Part shown: positions 35,112 through 43,583 of the stretch, piece by piece
Numbering within the stretch: position 1 is the first letter of the stretch
How the letters are laid out: the number at the start of each line of letters is the position of its first letter
NCBI GenBank assembly: GCA_014378485.1
Contig: JACMNO010000069.1
Span: 124,001-188,000, forward strand
DNA length: 64,000 nt
Source of the DNA: Bacteroidia bacterium
GTDB taxonomy: Bacteria; Bacteroidota; Bacteroidia; B-17B0; Aurantibacillaceae
Direction of reading: 5' to 3'
Notes under the pieces: generated by a model
What the model was told of the DNA's origin: nothing
What the model saw: the letters and a program-made list of their open reading frames with translations, nothing else
Databases searched by the model: none
Position numbers and translations under genes: made by a program

Positions 35112-37601
35112 TTAGGAAGGATAATAAATTTTTGTTTTGTTACGCATTTTTTTATTCTCAACTACAGCATCTCCAGGCTTGTCAATTTGCTTATGTTTTT
35201 CTACACAAAGATTATAATCAAAATTTTCCCAGTTTTTAGATTCGTTCCAATAAAAAGTGAATCCTATTTTCTGGCCGTGATCTAAGTTGTTTGTTGGTAA
35301 ATCCGCAAAATGCACTCCTATTCCGGAGTCGAGCGTTGTAATATCAGAAGTGGTTTGCCAATCATCTGTTGTCCATCTCACTGTTGCTGATGCAAGACAA
35401 TGAATACGCAATATCTTTCCTTTCGGTATATATTTATATTTATTACTAAACTTCCAGATGATTATATTAGAAGTAAGCTTTTGGGTAAGATAGCGCTCTT
35501 TAGTTTGAGTAGGCATATCGAATATTTTTTTTGATTTGATAGAACGGCATAATTTAATATACTCAGAATGTGCCCACACCAAAGGCATTGCCGAACCTGT
35601 TGCTTTTCCGTTATAAAGCCCGAATTCAGGAATATCTGCGGAATCCCAGATCTGCTCAGGAAACAAACCTGTTTCATTCGCATAATTTTCCATTGTTCTC
35701 ATTAATCTTTCTGCTTCATTGTAGTTTCCGGCAGCAACTTCATAATGAGCCCTCTCTCCAGTGAGTAATGGCCATGGCCTACCTATACCAGTTCCGTTAA
35801 AAGGGCTTCCATCAACTTGTTCACCATACCCATCACGATTATATCTATACCAAACAGGCCCTAACGAATGATCAAATTTTAAAGTTGCATCTATTACTTT
35901 AATAGTATTTAAAATACGTGGGTCATCAGCAGCACGTAAACCATATCGAACTAGAGCCAATGCATCTGGACTAACCATTTCATTAGCAGGACAAGTATTT
36001 TCTCCGGGAGGACGATTAGAAATTCTTAGAAGATCCTCTTCATGAAGATCTGAGTCTAATTTTTCTTTTGAACTGATACGAACATAATAACCTTCCACAC
36101 CAACAAATTTCGCAAGATCTGAGCCTGTCACATAAGTCCACCTTTCTAAACTTGAATTCCATGAATCAGCTGTTTCTCTAAAAAATTCAGCTAACTGCGA
36201 CTCATTATTAAAAACGGCGTATTCAGCAGCAATTAATAAAGCTGAAATTTCGACTGCAAGTGTAAATGTTGAAAAGCCAGCATTTTCTTCCCACCTGTCT
36301 TGTTCTGTAATTGGCCCGTTTTTAGCCAGATAACCAGCTGCTTTACGGATCATTGGCCAAAAATGTTTTACTTCTACTTCGCTTAATTTTGTTTCTCGAT
36401 TAACAAGATCAACTAACATGATTGGCAGGGCAGTCTGATCCATTTGAATTCCAAACCAATAAGGAGCGCCATCCAGCCACATATTTTGTGTCCAATGTCC
36501 GTCATCTTCTTGTGTTACCTGCAAATAATTTAAAACTCTTCTTGCATCTTTATGAGCATTAGCGGCAAGTAGTCCGCCAGCAGTTTGCACCATATCCCGC
36601 GGCCAAACTAAGTGATATCCTCCAAGATCATCATCGCCCTTATTAAAACCCCAAGGAATTGATAAACTGGCAATCAATCCGCCTGGATGACGTTTTGATT
36701 CATGCACGCGCAGCATCGTTGCACTTATTTTTAAATATTTCGGAGATTCTTTTTTTGTTCCGGCTGAAACAAATAATTTTTTTTGCCAACCTTCCCATTC
36801 ATATATGAATTGAGATTTTGCAGATTCAAAACTTTCAAATATACTTGCCCTGGCTCGCTGCCCGGCTTCTTCAGGATTTCTTCCAAATCCCAAAGCCACC
36901 ACAAAACTATTTCCTGCGGATTCTTCAAGATCAAATTCTCCCGTTAATGCAACATTACCACCTTCAGCTCTTTCAAATTCCCACAATAATTCTTTATGCT
37001 TTTTCAAATCCTGCCATCCATCTGAAGTTCCAACAAAACCTGCAGATCCTTTCTTCCACGGAATAGAACAAGCCAATGCCAAAGAAACTTCCCCCCTTTG
37101 GGCAAATAGCATTGGTAAACCTTTATAGTTACCTACCCATGCTGTATTACCGGCGCCTGAATTTCCAAGGTGCGGGGCAAGAAGCATGAACAATTTTAAA
37201 TCTTTCCTTTTTTTATTCATCGGAAAAAAATGAATTCGCTGAAGCAGCGTATCTCTATTAGGATCAGAAATAATTTCCTTTTCAATACGGTAATGATGGT
37301 TCTTACAGGAATTAGTAATATGATACGCAGGGATACCATCCGCTAAATTCTTTATATGATGGGAAGTATCGAATTGTTCTTCAGAAAAAAAATCTTTTCC
37401 GTCAGTTACGATTAAACTTAAATCTTTTGTGCAAGCCTGATCGACTTGCGGATAATAAATTTCATTTAAAATCCCATGGCTTATTGAATACCAAACTTTA
37501 CTATTAGGATTTAAAGAAGTCCCTACGGCACTTTTGGCACTTGTAGTCCATCTTGCGTCAATCCCAGGCCAACCGAAGGCAAATTTCTCTTTTCTGTGCA
37601 T
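35112..37601 (-). CDS. GH15 glucoamylase-type glucan 1,4-alpha-glucosidase
   Basis: 829 residues and apparently no signal peptide. The N-terminal domain begins 'FGWPGIDARWTTSAKSAVGT' and contains 'VWYSISHGILNEIYYPQ', the beta-sandwich typical of bacterial GH15. The (alpha/alpha)6 barrel has 'LVWPRDMVQTAGGLLA', the catalytic acid in 'WEENAGFSTFTLAVEISALL' and the base in 'LLTGERAHYEVAAG'. A further beta domain of about 120 residues closes the protein. It should release glucose from alpha-1,4 glucans. Surprisingly for a supposedly cytosolic glucan enzyme, it sits in one operon with secreted TPR, barrel and GH26 proteins. The start at 37601 is supported by the conserved opening. Confidence 0.9.
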   Translation of the reverse strand: MHRKEKFAFGWPGIDARWTTSAKSAVGTSLNPNSKVWYSISHGILNEIYYPQVDQACTKDLSLIVTDGKDFFSEEQFDTSHHIKNLADGIPAYHITNSCKNHHYRIEKEIISDPNRDTLLQRIHFFPMNKKRKDLKLFMLLAPHLGNSGAGNTAWVGNYKGLPMLFAQRGEVSLALACSIPWKKGSAGFVGTSDGWQDLKKHKELLWEFERAEGGNVALTGEFDLEESAGNSFVVALGFGRNPEEAGQRARASIFESFESAKSQFIYEWEGWQKKLFVSAGTKKESPKYLKISATMLRVHESKRHPGGLIASLSIPWGFNKGDDDLGGYHLVWPRDMVQTAGGLLAANAHKDARRVLNYLQVTQEDDGHWTQNMWLDGAPYWFGIQMDQTALPIMLVDLVNRETKLSEVEVKHFWPMIRKAAGYLAKNGPITEQDRWEENAGFSTFTLAVEISALLIAAEYAVFNNESQLAEFFRETADSWNSSLERWTYVTGSDLAKFVGVEGYYVRISSKEKLDSDLHEEDLLRISNRPPGENTCPANEMVSPDALALVRYGLRAADDPRILNTIKVIDATLKFDHSLGPVWYRYNRDGYGEQVDGSPFNGTGIGRPWPLLTGERAHYEVAAGNYNEAERLMRTMENYANETGLFPEQIWDSADIPEFGLYNGKATGSAMPLVWAHSEYIKLCRSIKSKKIFDMPTQTKERYLTQKLTSNIIIWKFSNKYKYIPKGKILRIHCLASATVRWTTDDWQTTSDITTLDSGIGVHFADLPTNNLDHGQKIGFTFYWNESKNWENFDYNLCVEKHKQIDKPGDAVVENKKMRNKTKIYYPS

Positions 37602-37658
37602 ATCTTTTCTGTTTAATTTAGAACATGTTACTTTTTCCTGATATGAGGAAGTAATTAA

Positions 37659-38420
37659 TTAATTCTTACTAAGTTTTTTATTTGATGTTTCTTTTTTTGA
37701 TGTATTGCTTTTTTTAGGCGCTGGTGTATCTGCTTTTTTGGCCTCTTCATTAGGAGTTGCTATTGGCTCATTTTTAACCATTGTTAAACCAGGTCCGGTA
37801 ATTTCATCGAAATAATATGAATCAGATGTTGAAGAGTTCGGATTAAATAATAAGGTGACTTGGTCAATCTGCTCAAATGAAGTCTCACTACCTTGAGGCA
37901 CTTGTGAAAACTTAAATTCCAGATATTCCCATGCGTTCGTTTTAGTAGTATAACATTGAAATTGACTGTTTGTACCAGCAGGATAATCATTATTTCCGTT
38001 TTTACTGCCCAACAATATTTCTACTAATGTACCCGCAGGAGCAGTAGTAAAAACTTTAATTTTAAGCTTTGGAGGAATTCCGAGATAAGTAGCATATTCA
38101 TTTACTCCAGTCAACTTTCCATTAAGCGACATTTTTATATTATCAAACTTCCTTGCAGCATTTCGTGTATAAAACGCACACTTAGAACTTTTATTAACAG
38201 AATCCACTTTTGGGTTTTTAGCCAGGGTATCCAATACACCTGATCTTTCTCCGTAGCGAATAAATTTATTTCCTTCAAAATTATCATACACTAACTTTTG
38301 GCTAAATAATGTTCCAACCTGAAACAGAAAAAGTGTACTCAATAAACAGAACTTTGTCTTAATGTCTATTCTAACTCTTTTTTCTGAATTATTAAACGAA
38401 AGGGGGTTTGTTGATTTCAT
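37659..38420 (-). CDS. Secreted carbohydrate-binding-like protein with Lys-rich tail
   Basis: 253 residues, first gene of the five-gene operon. A hydrophobic segment at about 26-41 ('FCLLSTLFLFQVGTLFSQ') acts as signal peptide. The core is a jelly-roll-like domain ('LVYDNFEGNKFIRYGERSGV', 'KIKVFTTAPAGTLVEILLG', 'AWEYLEFKF', 'DQVTLLFNP', 'YYFDEITGP'), a build shared with carbohydrate-binding modules. The last 45 residues are Lys/Ser/Thr/Pro-rich and likely disordered. It lies ahead of the GH15 gene by 57 bases, and has a GGCTA-N16-AACGAA element 75 bases upstream. The ligand is unknown. Confidence 0.75.
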   Translation of the reverse strand: MKSTNPLSFNNSEKRVRIDIKTKFCLLSTLFLFQVGTLFSQKLVYDNFEGNKFIRYGERSGVLDTLAKNPKVDSVNKSSKCAFYTRNAARKFDNIKMSLNGKLTGVNEYATYLGIPPKLKIKVFTTAPAGTLVEILLGSKNGNNDYPAGTNSQFQCYTTKTNAWEYLEFKFSQVPQGSETSFEQIDQVTLLFNPNSSTSDSYYFDEITGPGLTMVKNEPIATPNEEAKKADTPAPKKSNTSKKETSNKKLSKN

Positions 38421-38494
38421 ATTGCATAATTAAAAGGTTAACACTTATTGTTTTAATACAAATCTATTAGCAAAGAGATGGTAATATTATATTT

Positions 38495-38521
38495 TTCGTT
38501 AATAGAGTATTTTAACTAGCC
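38495..38521 (-). promoter_or_regulatory. GGCTA-N16-AACGAA promoter-like element (five-gene glycan operon)
   Basis: An exact copy on the minus strand: GTTTCGGCTA, 16 bases, AACGAA at 38495-38500. It points at the start at 38420 and is the only candidate promoter found for the operon 38420 to 31220. Confidence 0.72.
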
Positions 38522-38617
38522 GAAACTTTAATCGTGATAGTTCTTTGGTTAAACAATGGATGAAATAAATAAATTCATTCAGAACAACTAAATATAAATT
38601 AGTAATCTTCAATAAAA

Positions 38618-38652
38618 AAACCATCATAGATCGTAATTATCAATGATGGTTT
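38618..38652 (-). terminator. Terminator after the five-repeat protein gene
   Basis: The arms AAACCATCAT and ATGATGGTTT surround a 15-base loop. On the minus strand they are followed by a T run. The hairpin lies about 55 bases after the stop at 38705. Confidence 0.75.
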
Positions 38653-38704
38653 CAATGTCTCTAGAATGTAAAATTCTAAATTCAGATAATCAGTAAATTG
38701 ACTT

Positions 38705-39310
38705 TTATTTTGCCAATTTATTTTTTGACCCAGCATAATCTGCAAGGCTGCTATTATCAATTCCAATTTTGCTTGCCTTTACACCATAATACCGTTTTGT
38801 GAACTCAGCCAATGTATAATCTGACGCTGCATATTGTCCAAAACAATCTGTCATATCTGGCGATGAATCTTTTATTTCATAAAAACGTTTAATGAATTCA
38901 GGTAAGGTTTTTGTTGATCCTGCGTAATCACCATAATAATTACCCATTGTAGTAGCATAGGTATCCCTGATCTCATAGTATCTCTTAGCAAACACATCCA
39001 CTGAATAATCGGAAGCCGCATAATTATCAAATCCATTTTTCATGTCTGGATATGATGCTTTAATACCATTATATCTCTCCATATACTTTTCTTTAGTGAT
39101 AGTTGATGCCGCAAATGCCCCATGAATATTTTTCAAGGATGGATAGGTTTCTTTTACCTCATAATACCTTTCCATAAAATAAGGTTCCTTGCCGATTTCT
39201 TCTTTAACATTTGTTTTGTTTGACTCGTCTTTTTTTATTGACGCTGATAGCTGTGCGGATAAAACTGAAGCGCATAACATAGTTATGGATAATAATGTAA
39301 ATTTTTTCAT
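38705..39310 (-). CDS. Secreted protein of five 32-residue repeats, unknown family
   Basis: 201 residues. A signal peptide ('FTLLSITMLCASVLSAQ') is followed by a 25-residue lead and five tandem repeats of 31-33 residues with the pattern F-x-K-R-Y-Y-E-I-K-x-S/T-Y-P-D-M-x-N-x-F-x-x-Y-A-A-S-D-Y. Examples are 'YMERYNGIKASYPDMKNGFD', 'FAKRYYEIRDTYATTMGNYY' and 'FIKRFYEIKDSSPDMTDCFG'. I do not recognise this repeat. The aromatic and charged periodicity suggests a helical solenoid. It stands alone with its own GGCTA-type element (39370-39396) and terminator (38618-38652). The location should be periplasm or beyond. Confidence 0.72.
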   Translation of the reverse strand: MKKFTLLSITMLCASVLSAQLSASIKKDESNKTNVKEEIGKEPYFMERYYEVKETYPSLKNIHGAFAASTITKEKYMERYNGIKASYPDMKNGFDNYAASDYSVDVFAKRYYEIRDTYATTMGNYYGDYAGSTKTLPEFIKRFYEIKDSSPDMTDCFGQYAASDYTLAEFTKRYYGVKASKIGIDNSSLADYAGSKNKLAK

Positions 39311-39369
39311 AGGATTTTTTTTAATATTTATTTATAAAACTACTATCCAACTTTCATCAATAATTATAA

Positions 39370-39396
39370 TTTCGGTACTATCCTTAAATTTATAGC
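39370..39396 (-). promoter_or_regulatory. AGCTA-N16-ACCGAA promoter-like element (five-repeat gene)
   Basis: On the minus strand AGCTA (39392-39396) and ACCGAA (39370-39375) are 16 bases apart, about 60 bases ahead of the start at 39310. Confidence 0.65.
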
Positions 39397-39416
39397 TATT
39401 TGCCCATCATTATGAG

Positions 39417-41039
39417 TTAGTGGTTTTTCAGATTAATATTATCGAGCTTTCCTTCTTCGGTAATCTCCATAATTTTTAAATCTATAGTGGCAGGTCCATT
39501 TATTAATTTGCCATCTGTTGTAAATCGTGATCCATGAGCAGGGCAATCAAAAGATTTTTCATCCGCGTTCCATTTGAGAATGGCACCTAAATGCGGGCAA
39601 ACAGCTGAGCAGGCATGCAATTTACTATTCTCATCTCGGTATACCGCTATTTTTTTTAATCCGGACGTCATGATTCCACCCTCGCATGCTTTAAGTTCTT
39701 CAACACCTTTAACATCTCCTGCTTTTAACCAATCACCATATTGCGCTGTCATATTTATTGCTTCATGTAAATAATCTCCCGTTGTTTTAAGAGTAATCCG
39801 GGAAGGACTGTATATTTCTTCCCATTGATTTTTTTTGCCAGTAATTAAATCAGAAAGTATCATACCACCCAATGTACCATAGGTCATTCCATTTCCTGAA
39901 TCACCGGTAATAATATAAATGTTTTCATCGCCTGGATTTTTTCCTATAAATGCTAATGAATCAATTGGCTCCATAACCTGCCCTGACCATTTATAAGTTA
40001 CCTCTCTCATATCAGGAAATCGTTTTTTAGTCCATTCATACAATTTTGAATACCGATCCTGTTCAGATATGTGCTCACTTTCTGCCTGTCCAACCTTATG
40101 ATCCTCACCTCCCGCAATCAGAAGATCAAATAATTCATTATAGGGTTCAAGCCTCACATAATGATAAGGTTCAACGATCCATTTTGATTCGGTATTGCCT
40201 GTATCCCACCATAATGAGTAAGGCAATCTTCCTTTTGGAACTTTGGCGGCAATCACATAAGTTCTATATGGCCATTGCTTTGTGTGCATTGTCACCCAAT
40301 CATTTACAGGGGTATTAGTTGCTACAACAATATAATCAGCCTTCACTGTAAAACCATTTGCTTTTGCACCTTTTTTGGAAAGATCTTCTGCTTTTGTTTC
40401 TGTGTAAATTTTTCCACCCATTTTAATAATCGCATCGGCAAGGCCTTTTAAATATTTCATAATATGAAACTGACCCTGACCAGGAAACTGAATACACCAT
40501 TTCCCATCTTCAGCCTGAATACCTGGAATATGATCAAGCATCTTTGTTATCAATCCAAGGTGTTTAGTTGTTTCATATTCACGGTCAAGTGTATTCTTTT
40601 CATCGGTAGAACTTAAAAATAAATGCCCATCCACTCTTTTAAAATCGCATTCAATTTTTTCAAGTTTTACTGTATTCTGAATCCATTCAATTGCGGACAT
40701 ATGACTGTTAGCCACCAATGTTGTTTTTTCAAGTCCGTATAATTTTTCAAGGTAATAGTAGCGGTCATCCAATGCACAAGTAATATGAGCTGTAGTTCTG
40801 CCTGATTCGCCACTTCCCAGATAGCCGTCTTCCAGTAAAACAACTTTTTTTCCGGCTTTCAACAAACAATACGCAGTTGTTAAGCCGGCAATACCTCCGC
40901 CAATAACCAATACTTCTGTTTTTTCGTCTTGCTTAAGTTTTTCATATTTTAATGTCTCAGATGATAACGTCCAGAAAGATCTATGTTCGCCTGAGGTTAT
41001 ATTATTATCAATTGGTCCTGTTGATTTGTTATTTATCAT
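39417..41039 (-). CDS. FAD-dependent oxidoreductase with C-terminal Rieske domain
   Basis: 540 residues, no signal peptide. The N-terminal DAO-type FAD domain has the nucleotide-binding 'EVLVIGGGIAGLTTAYCLLK' followed by 'VVLLEDGYLGSGESGRTTAH', and a second dinucleotide region near 'YIITGDSGNGMTYGT'. The C-terminal 80 residues are a Rieske [2Fe-2S] domain with the ligand pairs C-P-H in 'SAVCPHLGAILKWN' and C-P-A-H in 'FDCPAHGSRFTTDG'. This flavin-plus-Rieske build is known in amine or glycine-oxidase-like proteins of uncertain substrate. The gene is 28 bases after the PQQ-dehydrogenase-like gene, so they may share a transcript, although that protein is secreted and this one cytosolic. Confidence 0.9.
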   Translation of the reverse strand: MINNKSTGPIDNNITSGEHRSFWTLSSETLKYEKLKQDEKTEVLVIGGGIAGLTTAYCLLKAGKKVVLLEDGYLGSGESGRTTAHITCALDDRYYYLEKLYGLEKTTLVANSHMSAIEWIQNTVKLEKIECDFKRVDGHLFLSSTDEKNTLDREYETTKHLGLITKMLDHIPGIQAEDGKWCIQFPGQGQFHIMKYLKGLADAIIKMGGKIYTETKAEDLSKKGAKANGFTVKADYIVVATNTPVNDWVTMHTKQWPYRTYVIAAKVPKGRLPYSLWWDTGNTESKWIVEPYHYVRLEPYNELFDLLIAGGEDHKVGQAESEHISEQDRYSKLYEWTKKRFPDMREVTYKWSGQVMEPIDSLAFIGKNPGDENIYIITGDSGNGMTYGTLGGMILSDLITGKKNQWEEIYSPSRITLKTTGDYLHEAINMTAQYGDWLKAGDVKGVEELKACEGGIMTSGLKKIAVYRDENSKLHACSAVCPHLGAILKWNADEKSFDCPAHGSRFTTDGKLINGPATIDLKIMEITEEGKLDNINLKNH

Positions 41040-41067
41040 AATTAATATATTAAAGTGTTTGAATGTT

Positions 41068-42705
41068 TTATTCTAATACAATTTTCTTTACTTCTCTTTT
41101 ATCCTCAGTCACAATTTGAACGAAATAAACTCCTTTAGGCTTAGTACTTAAATCAAATAGGGCTGTTAATCCGTTCTGGGAATCTTTTTTTACCAAACAA
41201 TTTCCCAATAGATCATACACACAAATATTTGCATTGGCATTTTCTTTACTAAAATTAACTGAGAAGGCTCCTGAAGTTGGATTTGGATAAATGGAATAGA
41301 AAAGTGTTTCAATATTTTTCCTTACTCCCACCGGATCTAAAGGCAATGTAACTTTAAAAAGTCGTCCATCACCTGAATAAGAATATTCTATTATATATAA
41401 GATGTTGCCATCTAAATAAGTATCCACTGGATAATCAAAATCTTTTACTATAGTAGTAGCTTGCATTTCATAATCTCCGGCGCCGTTTAGTGTAAGTTTT
41501 ATATCAAGAAGATCCTGTCCAGGGTCGCATATTGTTCCGGGATAACCATAAATATCTACACCAGTTGAATCACCGGCTCTCGTAAAAGAAACTACAAATC
41601 CGTCTCCTTTTAACCCTGCTCCCAATAAATTGGTTTTGTCAAATGATAATCCTAAAGGAGAACGATGAGGTGTAAAACTATTAATATAATTTCCATTGTT
41701 GCTTCCATCATTCACTAGGCCAGTAATTTCTCTATACTTGTCAGCATCTGGCCCCATGTTTTTTATAGATGGTGTACATACTATCGTTCCCTGAGAGGGG
41801 AAACTTGGATCGTTATAATAATAACCTTTTAGAGCGCAATTACAAGTAGGACTTAGGAGTTTATCATTTCCCGGAACATAACCCGAAAATTGCATTGGGT
41901 TTAAATCGCCACCAAGCAGCCAAGGAAACCCATAGTGCTTACCCTGTTTGATCCAATTCAATTCGTCAGGGTCATCACGATCGCCTGAATTTTCTGTGGC
42001 AAATAAATTATCATTGGCATCAAAAGCAAGGTCAAAAGAGTTTCGTGTACCATCTGCATATAAATAAGGGGCTAATGAAACATCGTAATTTTGCAAATTT
42101 AAATTAACAGAATTGATGGGGATTCGAAAAATGGCAGAGGTCAATGGTACTTCACGCATACCTGGAAATAAACCGTAATTGTTTTGTTCCTCACCATGAT
42201 CGGTGCGGGAACCGCTGCTGATAAATAAATAATTTTTGTCTGGACTAACAACTATTCCACTAAAACCATGATCATACCATGTAAAACTTTGTGCATAATT
42301 ATCGGTAACTGCAACGGTGCTCCAAACTCTTAAACCGGAAGGGAGAAGTCGAGCTTTTTTAACGTAACCAATATTGTCCGTAGAATCTATCAATTTATTT
42401 CCTATCAAATATAAAGTACTGTCTAAAAAAACCATGCCTTGCAGAAAATCGATACCATGTGTTGCGGAAGTGTATAACAGGGTATCTTTTGGAGTTGTAC
42501 TTAAGTATTTTATTTCATGTACATTTCCAATTGAAGTGATGTAAAAAAGATTATTACTAATAGGATCTTTGGCAACACGAGCAGCCTTTTCTTTTACATT
42601 GATTACAAAGTTCACACTCACATCGGAACGTAACGAGACCGGATTTTGCGACTTTGAAAAATAAACGCTCAAGATACCAATACTTAAAGTAATTATTTTT
42701 TTCAT
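41068..42705 (-). CDS. Secreted PQQ-type sugar dehydrogenase-like protein with T9SS sorting domain
   Basis: 545 residues. A signal peptide ('ITLSIGILSVYFSKSQ') precedes a beta-propeller (about 35-440) with signatures of the soluble glucose/sorbosone dehydrogenase group: 'VVSPDKNYLFISSGSRTDHG', 'RNSFDLAFDANDNLFATENS' then 'GDRDDPDELNWIKQGKHYGF', and 'SPLGLSFDKTNLLG'. The Asp/Glu-rich 'ENSGDRDDPDELN' is the usual metal-PQQ region. A T9SS type A tail follows ('YSIYPNPTSGAFSVNF' ... 'VKKIVLE'). It could oxidise sugars outside the cell; whether PQQ is bound is unproven. It is first of a two-gene run with 39417-41039. No GGCTA-type element was found upstream. Confidence 0.87.
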   Translation of the reverse strand: MKKIITLSIGILSVYFSKSQNPVSLRSDVSVNFVINVKEKAARVAKDPISNNLFYITSIGNVHEIKYLSTTPKDTLLYTSATHGIDFLQGMVFLDSTLYLIGNKLIDSTDNIGYVKKARLLPSGLRVWSTVAVTDNYAQSFTWYDHGFSGIVVSPDKNYLFISSGSRTDHGEEQNNYGLFPGMREVPLTSAIFRIPINSVNLNLQNYDVSLAPYLYADGTRNSFDLAFDANDNLFATENSGDRDDPDELNWIKQGKHYGFPWLLGGDLNPMQFSGYVPGNDKLLSPTCNCALKGYYYNDPSFPSQGTIVCTPSIKNMGPDADKYREITGLVNDGSNNGNYINSFTPHRSPLGLSFDKTNLLGAGLKGDGFVVSFTRAGDSTGVDIYGYPGTICDPGQDLLDIKLTLNGAGDYEMQATTIVKDFDYPVDTYLDGNILYIIEYSYSGDGRLFKVTLPLDPVGVRKNIETLFYSIYPNPTSGAFSVNFSKENANANICVYDLLGNCLVKKDSQNGLTALFDLSTKPKGVYFVQIVTEDKREVKKIVLE

Positions 42706-43016
42706 CGTCTATAATTTTGGAAATAATCCTTTTCATCAAAACGCTATATAGAATATAATTCTATTAAAAAGGGCAGTGTGGTTATGCGATAGTTTTTAAG
42801 AGAATGATTTATTTCCTGGTTTTCTTACTTAGTTTATTTTTTATAAATGTATGACGAAATAAAAAAAAGATATTATATAAATAATAGAATAACTTGGATA
42901 ATTCTTTTCTATCACTAAATTAACACCATAAAAAAAACCACCTCACAACAAATTGTGAAATGGTTTTCTCCCTAAACAAACAGCAAATTATACCTTCAAT
43001 AGGTTTAAATATTTAT
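42706..43016. other. Gap with one terminator, otherwise nothing recognised
   Basis: This 311-base gap lies between the start of the sugar dehydrogenase-like gene and the end of the DUF2541 gene, both on the minus strand. It holds the terminator at 42934-42967. The rest is AT-rich without an ORF or a GGCTA-type element. Confidence 0.5.
42934..42967 (-). terminator. Terminator after the DUF2541 gene
   Basis: AAAACCA pairs with TGGTTTT, with an inner CACAA/TTGTG stem. On the minus strand a T run follows. It lies about 50 bases after the stop at 43017. Confidence 0.8.
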
Positions 43017-43451
43017 TTATTTTTTATCAGCATTCGTTTTTAAGCCCCAAAGTTCAACATGCGCTTTTTTATCATTACTATTTGGAAGTGTTTTATATGT
43101 TAACACAACTTTCTTCAAATCATGTTCACCACCTTTAATATTAAAGACTTTGGTTTCTCCTGCCATTTTTAAAGGCATATTTATTTTAATTTTTTCAGAT
43201 GTACCATTATCATAATAAACATCAGCATTAATCAAATCAATTGCAGCGTCAGTCACTTTAAATTTAAGCGATGCGAATTTATCAGCACCCATTACCACTA
43301 TTTCATCTGTTTCTTTTTCAAAATTAACAGTGGTTTCCCCTATTTTATGCCATCCGGTTTTATCGCTGACAACTACAGCAGGTTTTTGAGCATTTACAAC
43401 ATTCATCACACCTGAAAGCGCGAGAGAAATAATCATCATTAGTTTTTTCAT
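43017..43451 (-). CDS. DUF2541-like secreted protein
   Basis: 144 residues. A signal peptide ('MIISLALSGVMNVVNAQ') precedes one beta-sandwich-like domain: 'WHKIGETTVNFEKETDEIVV', 'FASLKFKVTDAAIDLINADV', 'KVFNIKGGEHDLKKVVLTYK' and 'AHVELWGLKT'. The pattern of a domain that ends in 'V-E-L-W-G' matches what I know as DUF2541, a small periplasmic family linked to stress responses in some bacteria; its biochemical role is unknown. It is a single gene with its own promoter-like element (43527-43553) and terminator (42934-42967). Confidence 0.72.
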   Translation of the reverse strand: MKKLMMIISLALSGVMNVVNAQKPAVVVSDKTGWHKIGETTVNFEKETDEIVVMGADKFASLKFKVTDAAIDLINADVYYDNGTSEKIKINMPLKMAGETKVFNIKGGEHDLKKVVLTYKTLPNSNDKKAHVELWGLKTNADKK

Positions 43452-43526
43452 CTTTTTAGTTTTTAGAATTTGGTTAAATTATTTTTTTATCAAGGATAGA
43501 TGTTATAATTTAATATTAGGTTAAAA

Positions 43527-43553
43527 TTCGTTAGACGTATTTATTTTTATGCC
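43527..43553 (-). promoter_or_regulatory. GGCAT-N16-AACGAA promoter-like element (DUF2541 gene)
   Basis: On the minus strand TTTCGGCAT (one to two bases off the consensus) and AACGAA at 43527-43532 are 16 bases apart. It lies about 75 bases ahead of the start at 43451. Confidence 0.6.
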
Positions 43554-43583
43554 GAAATAACAGAATTGTTGTGATTTATGTAA

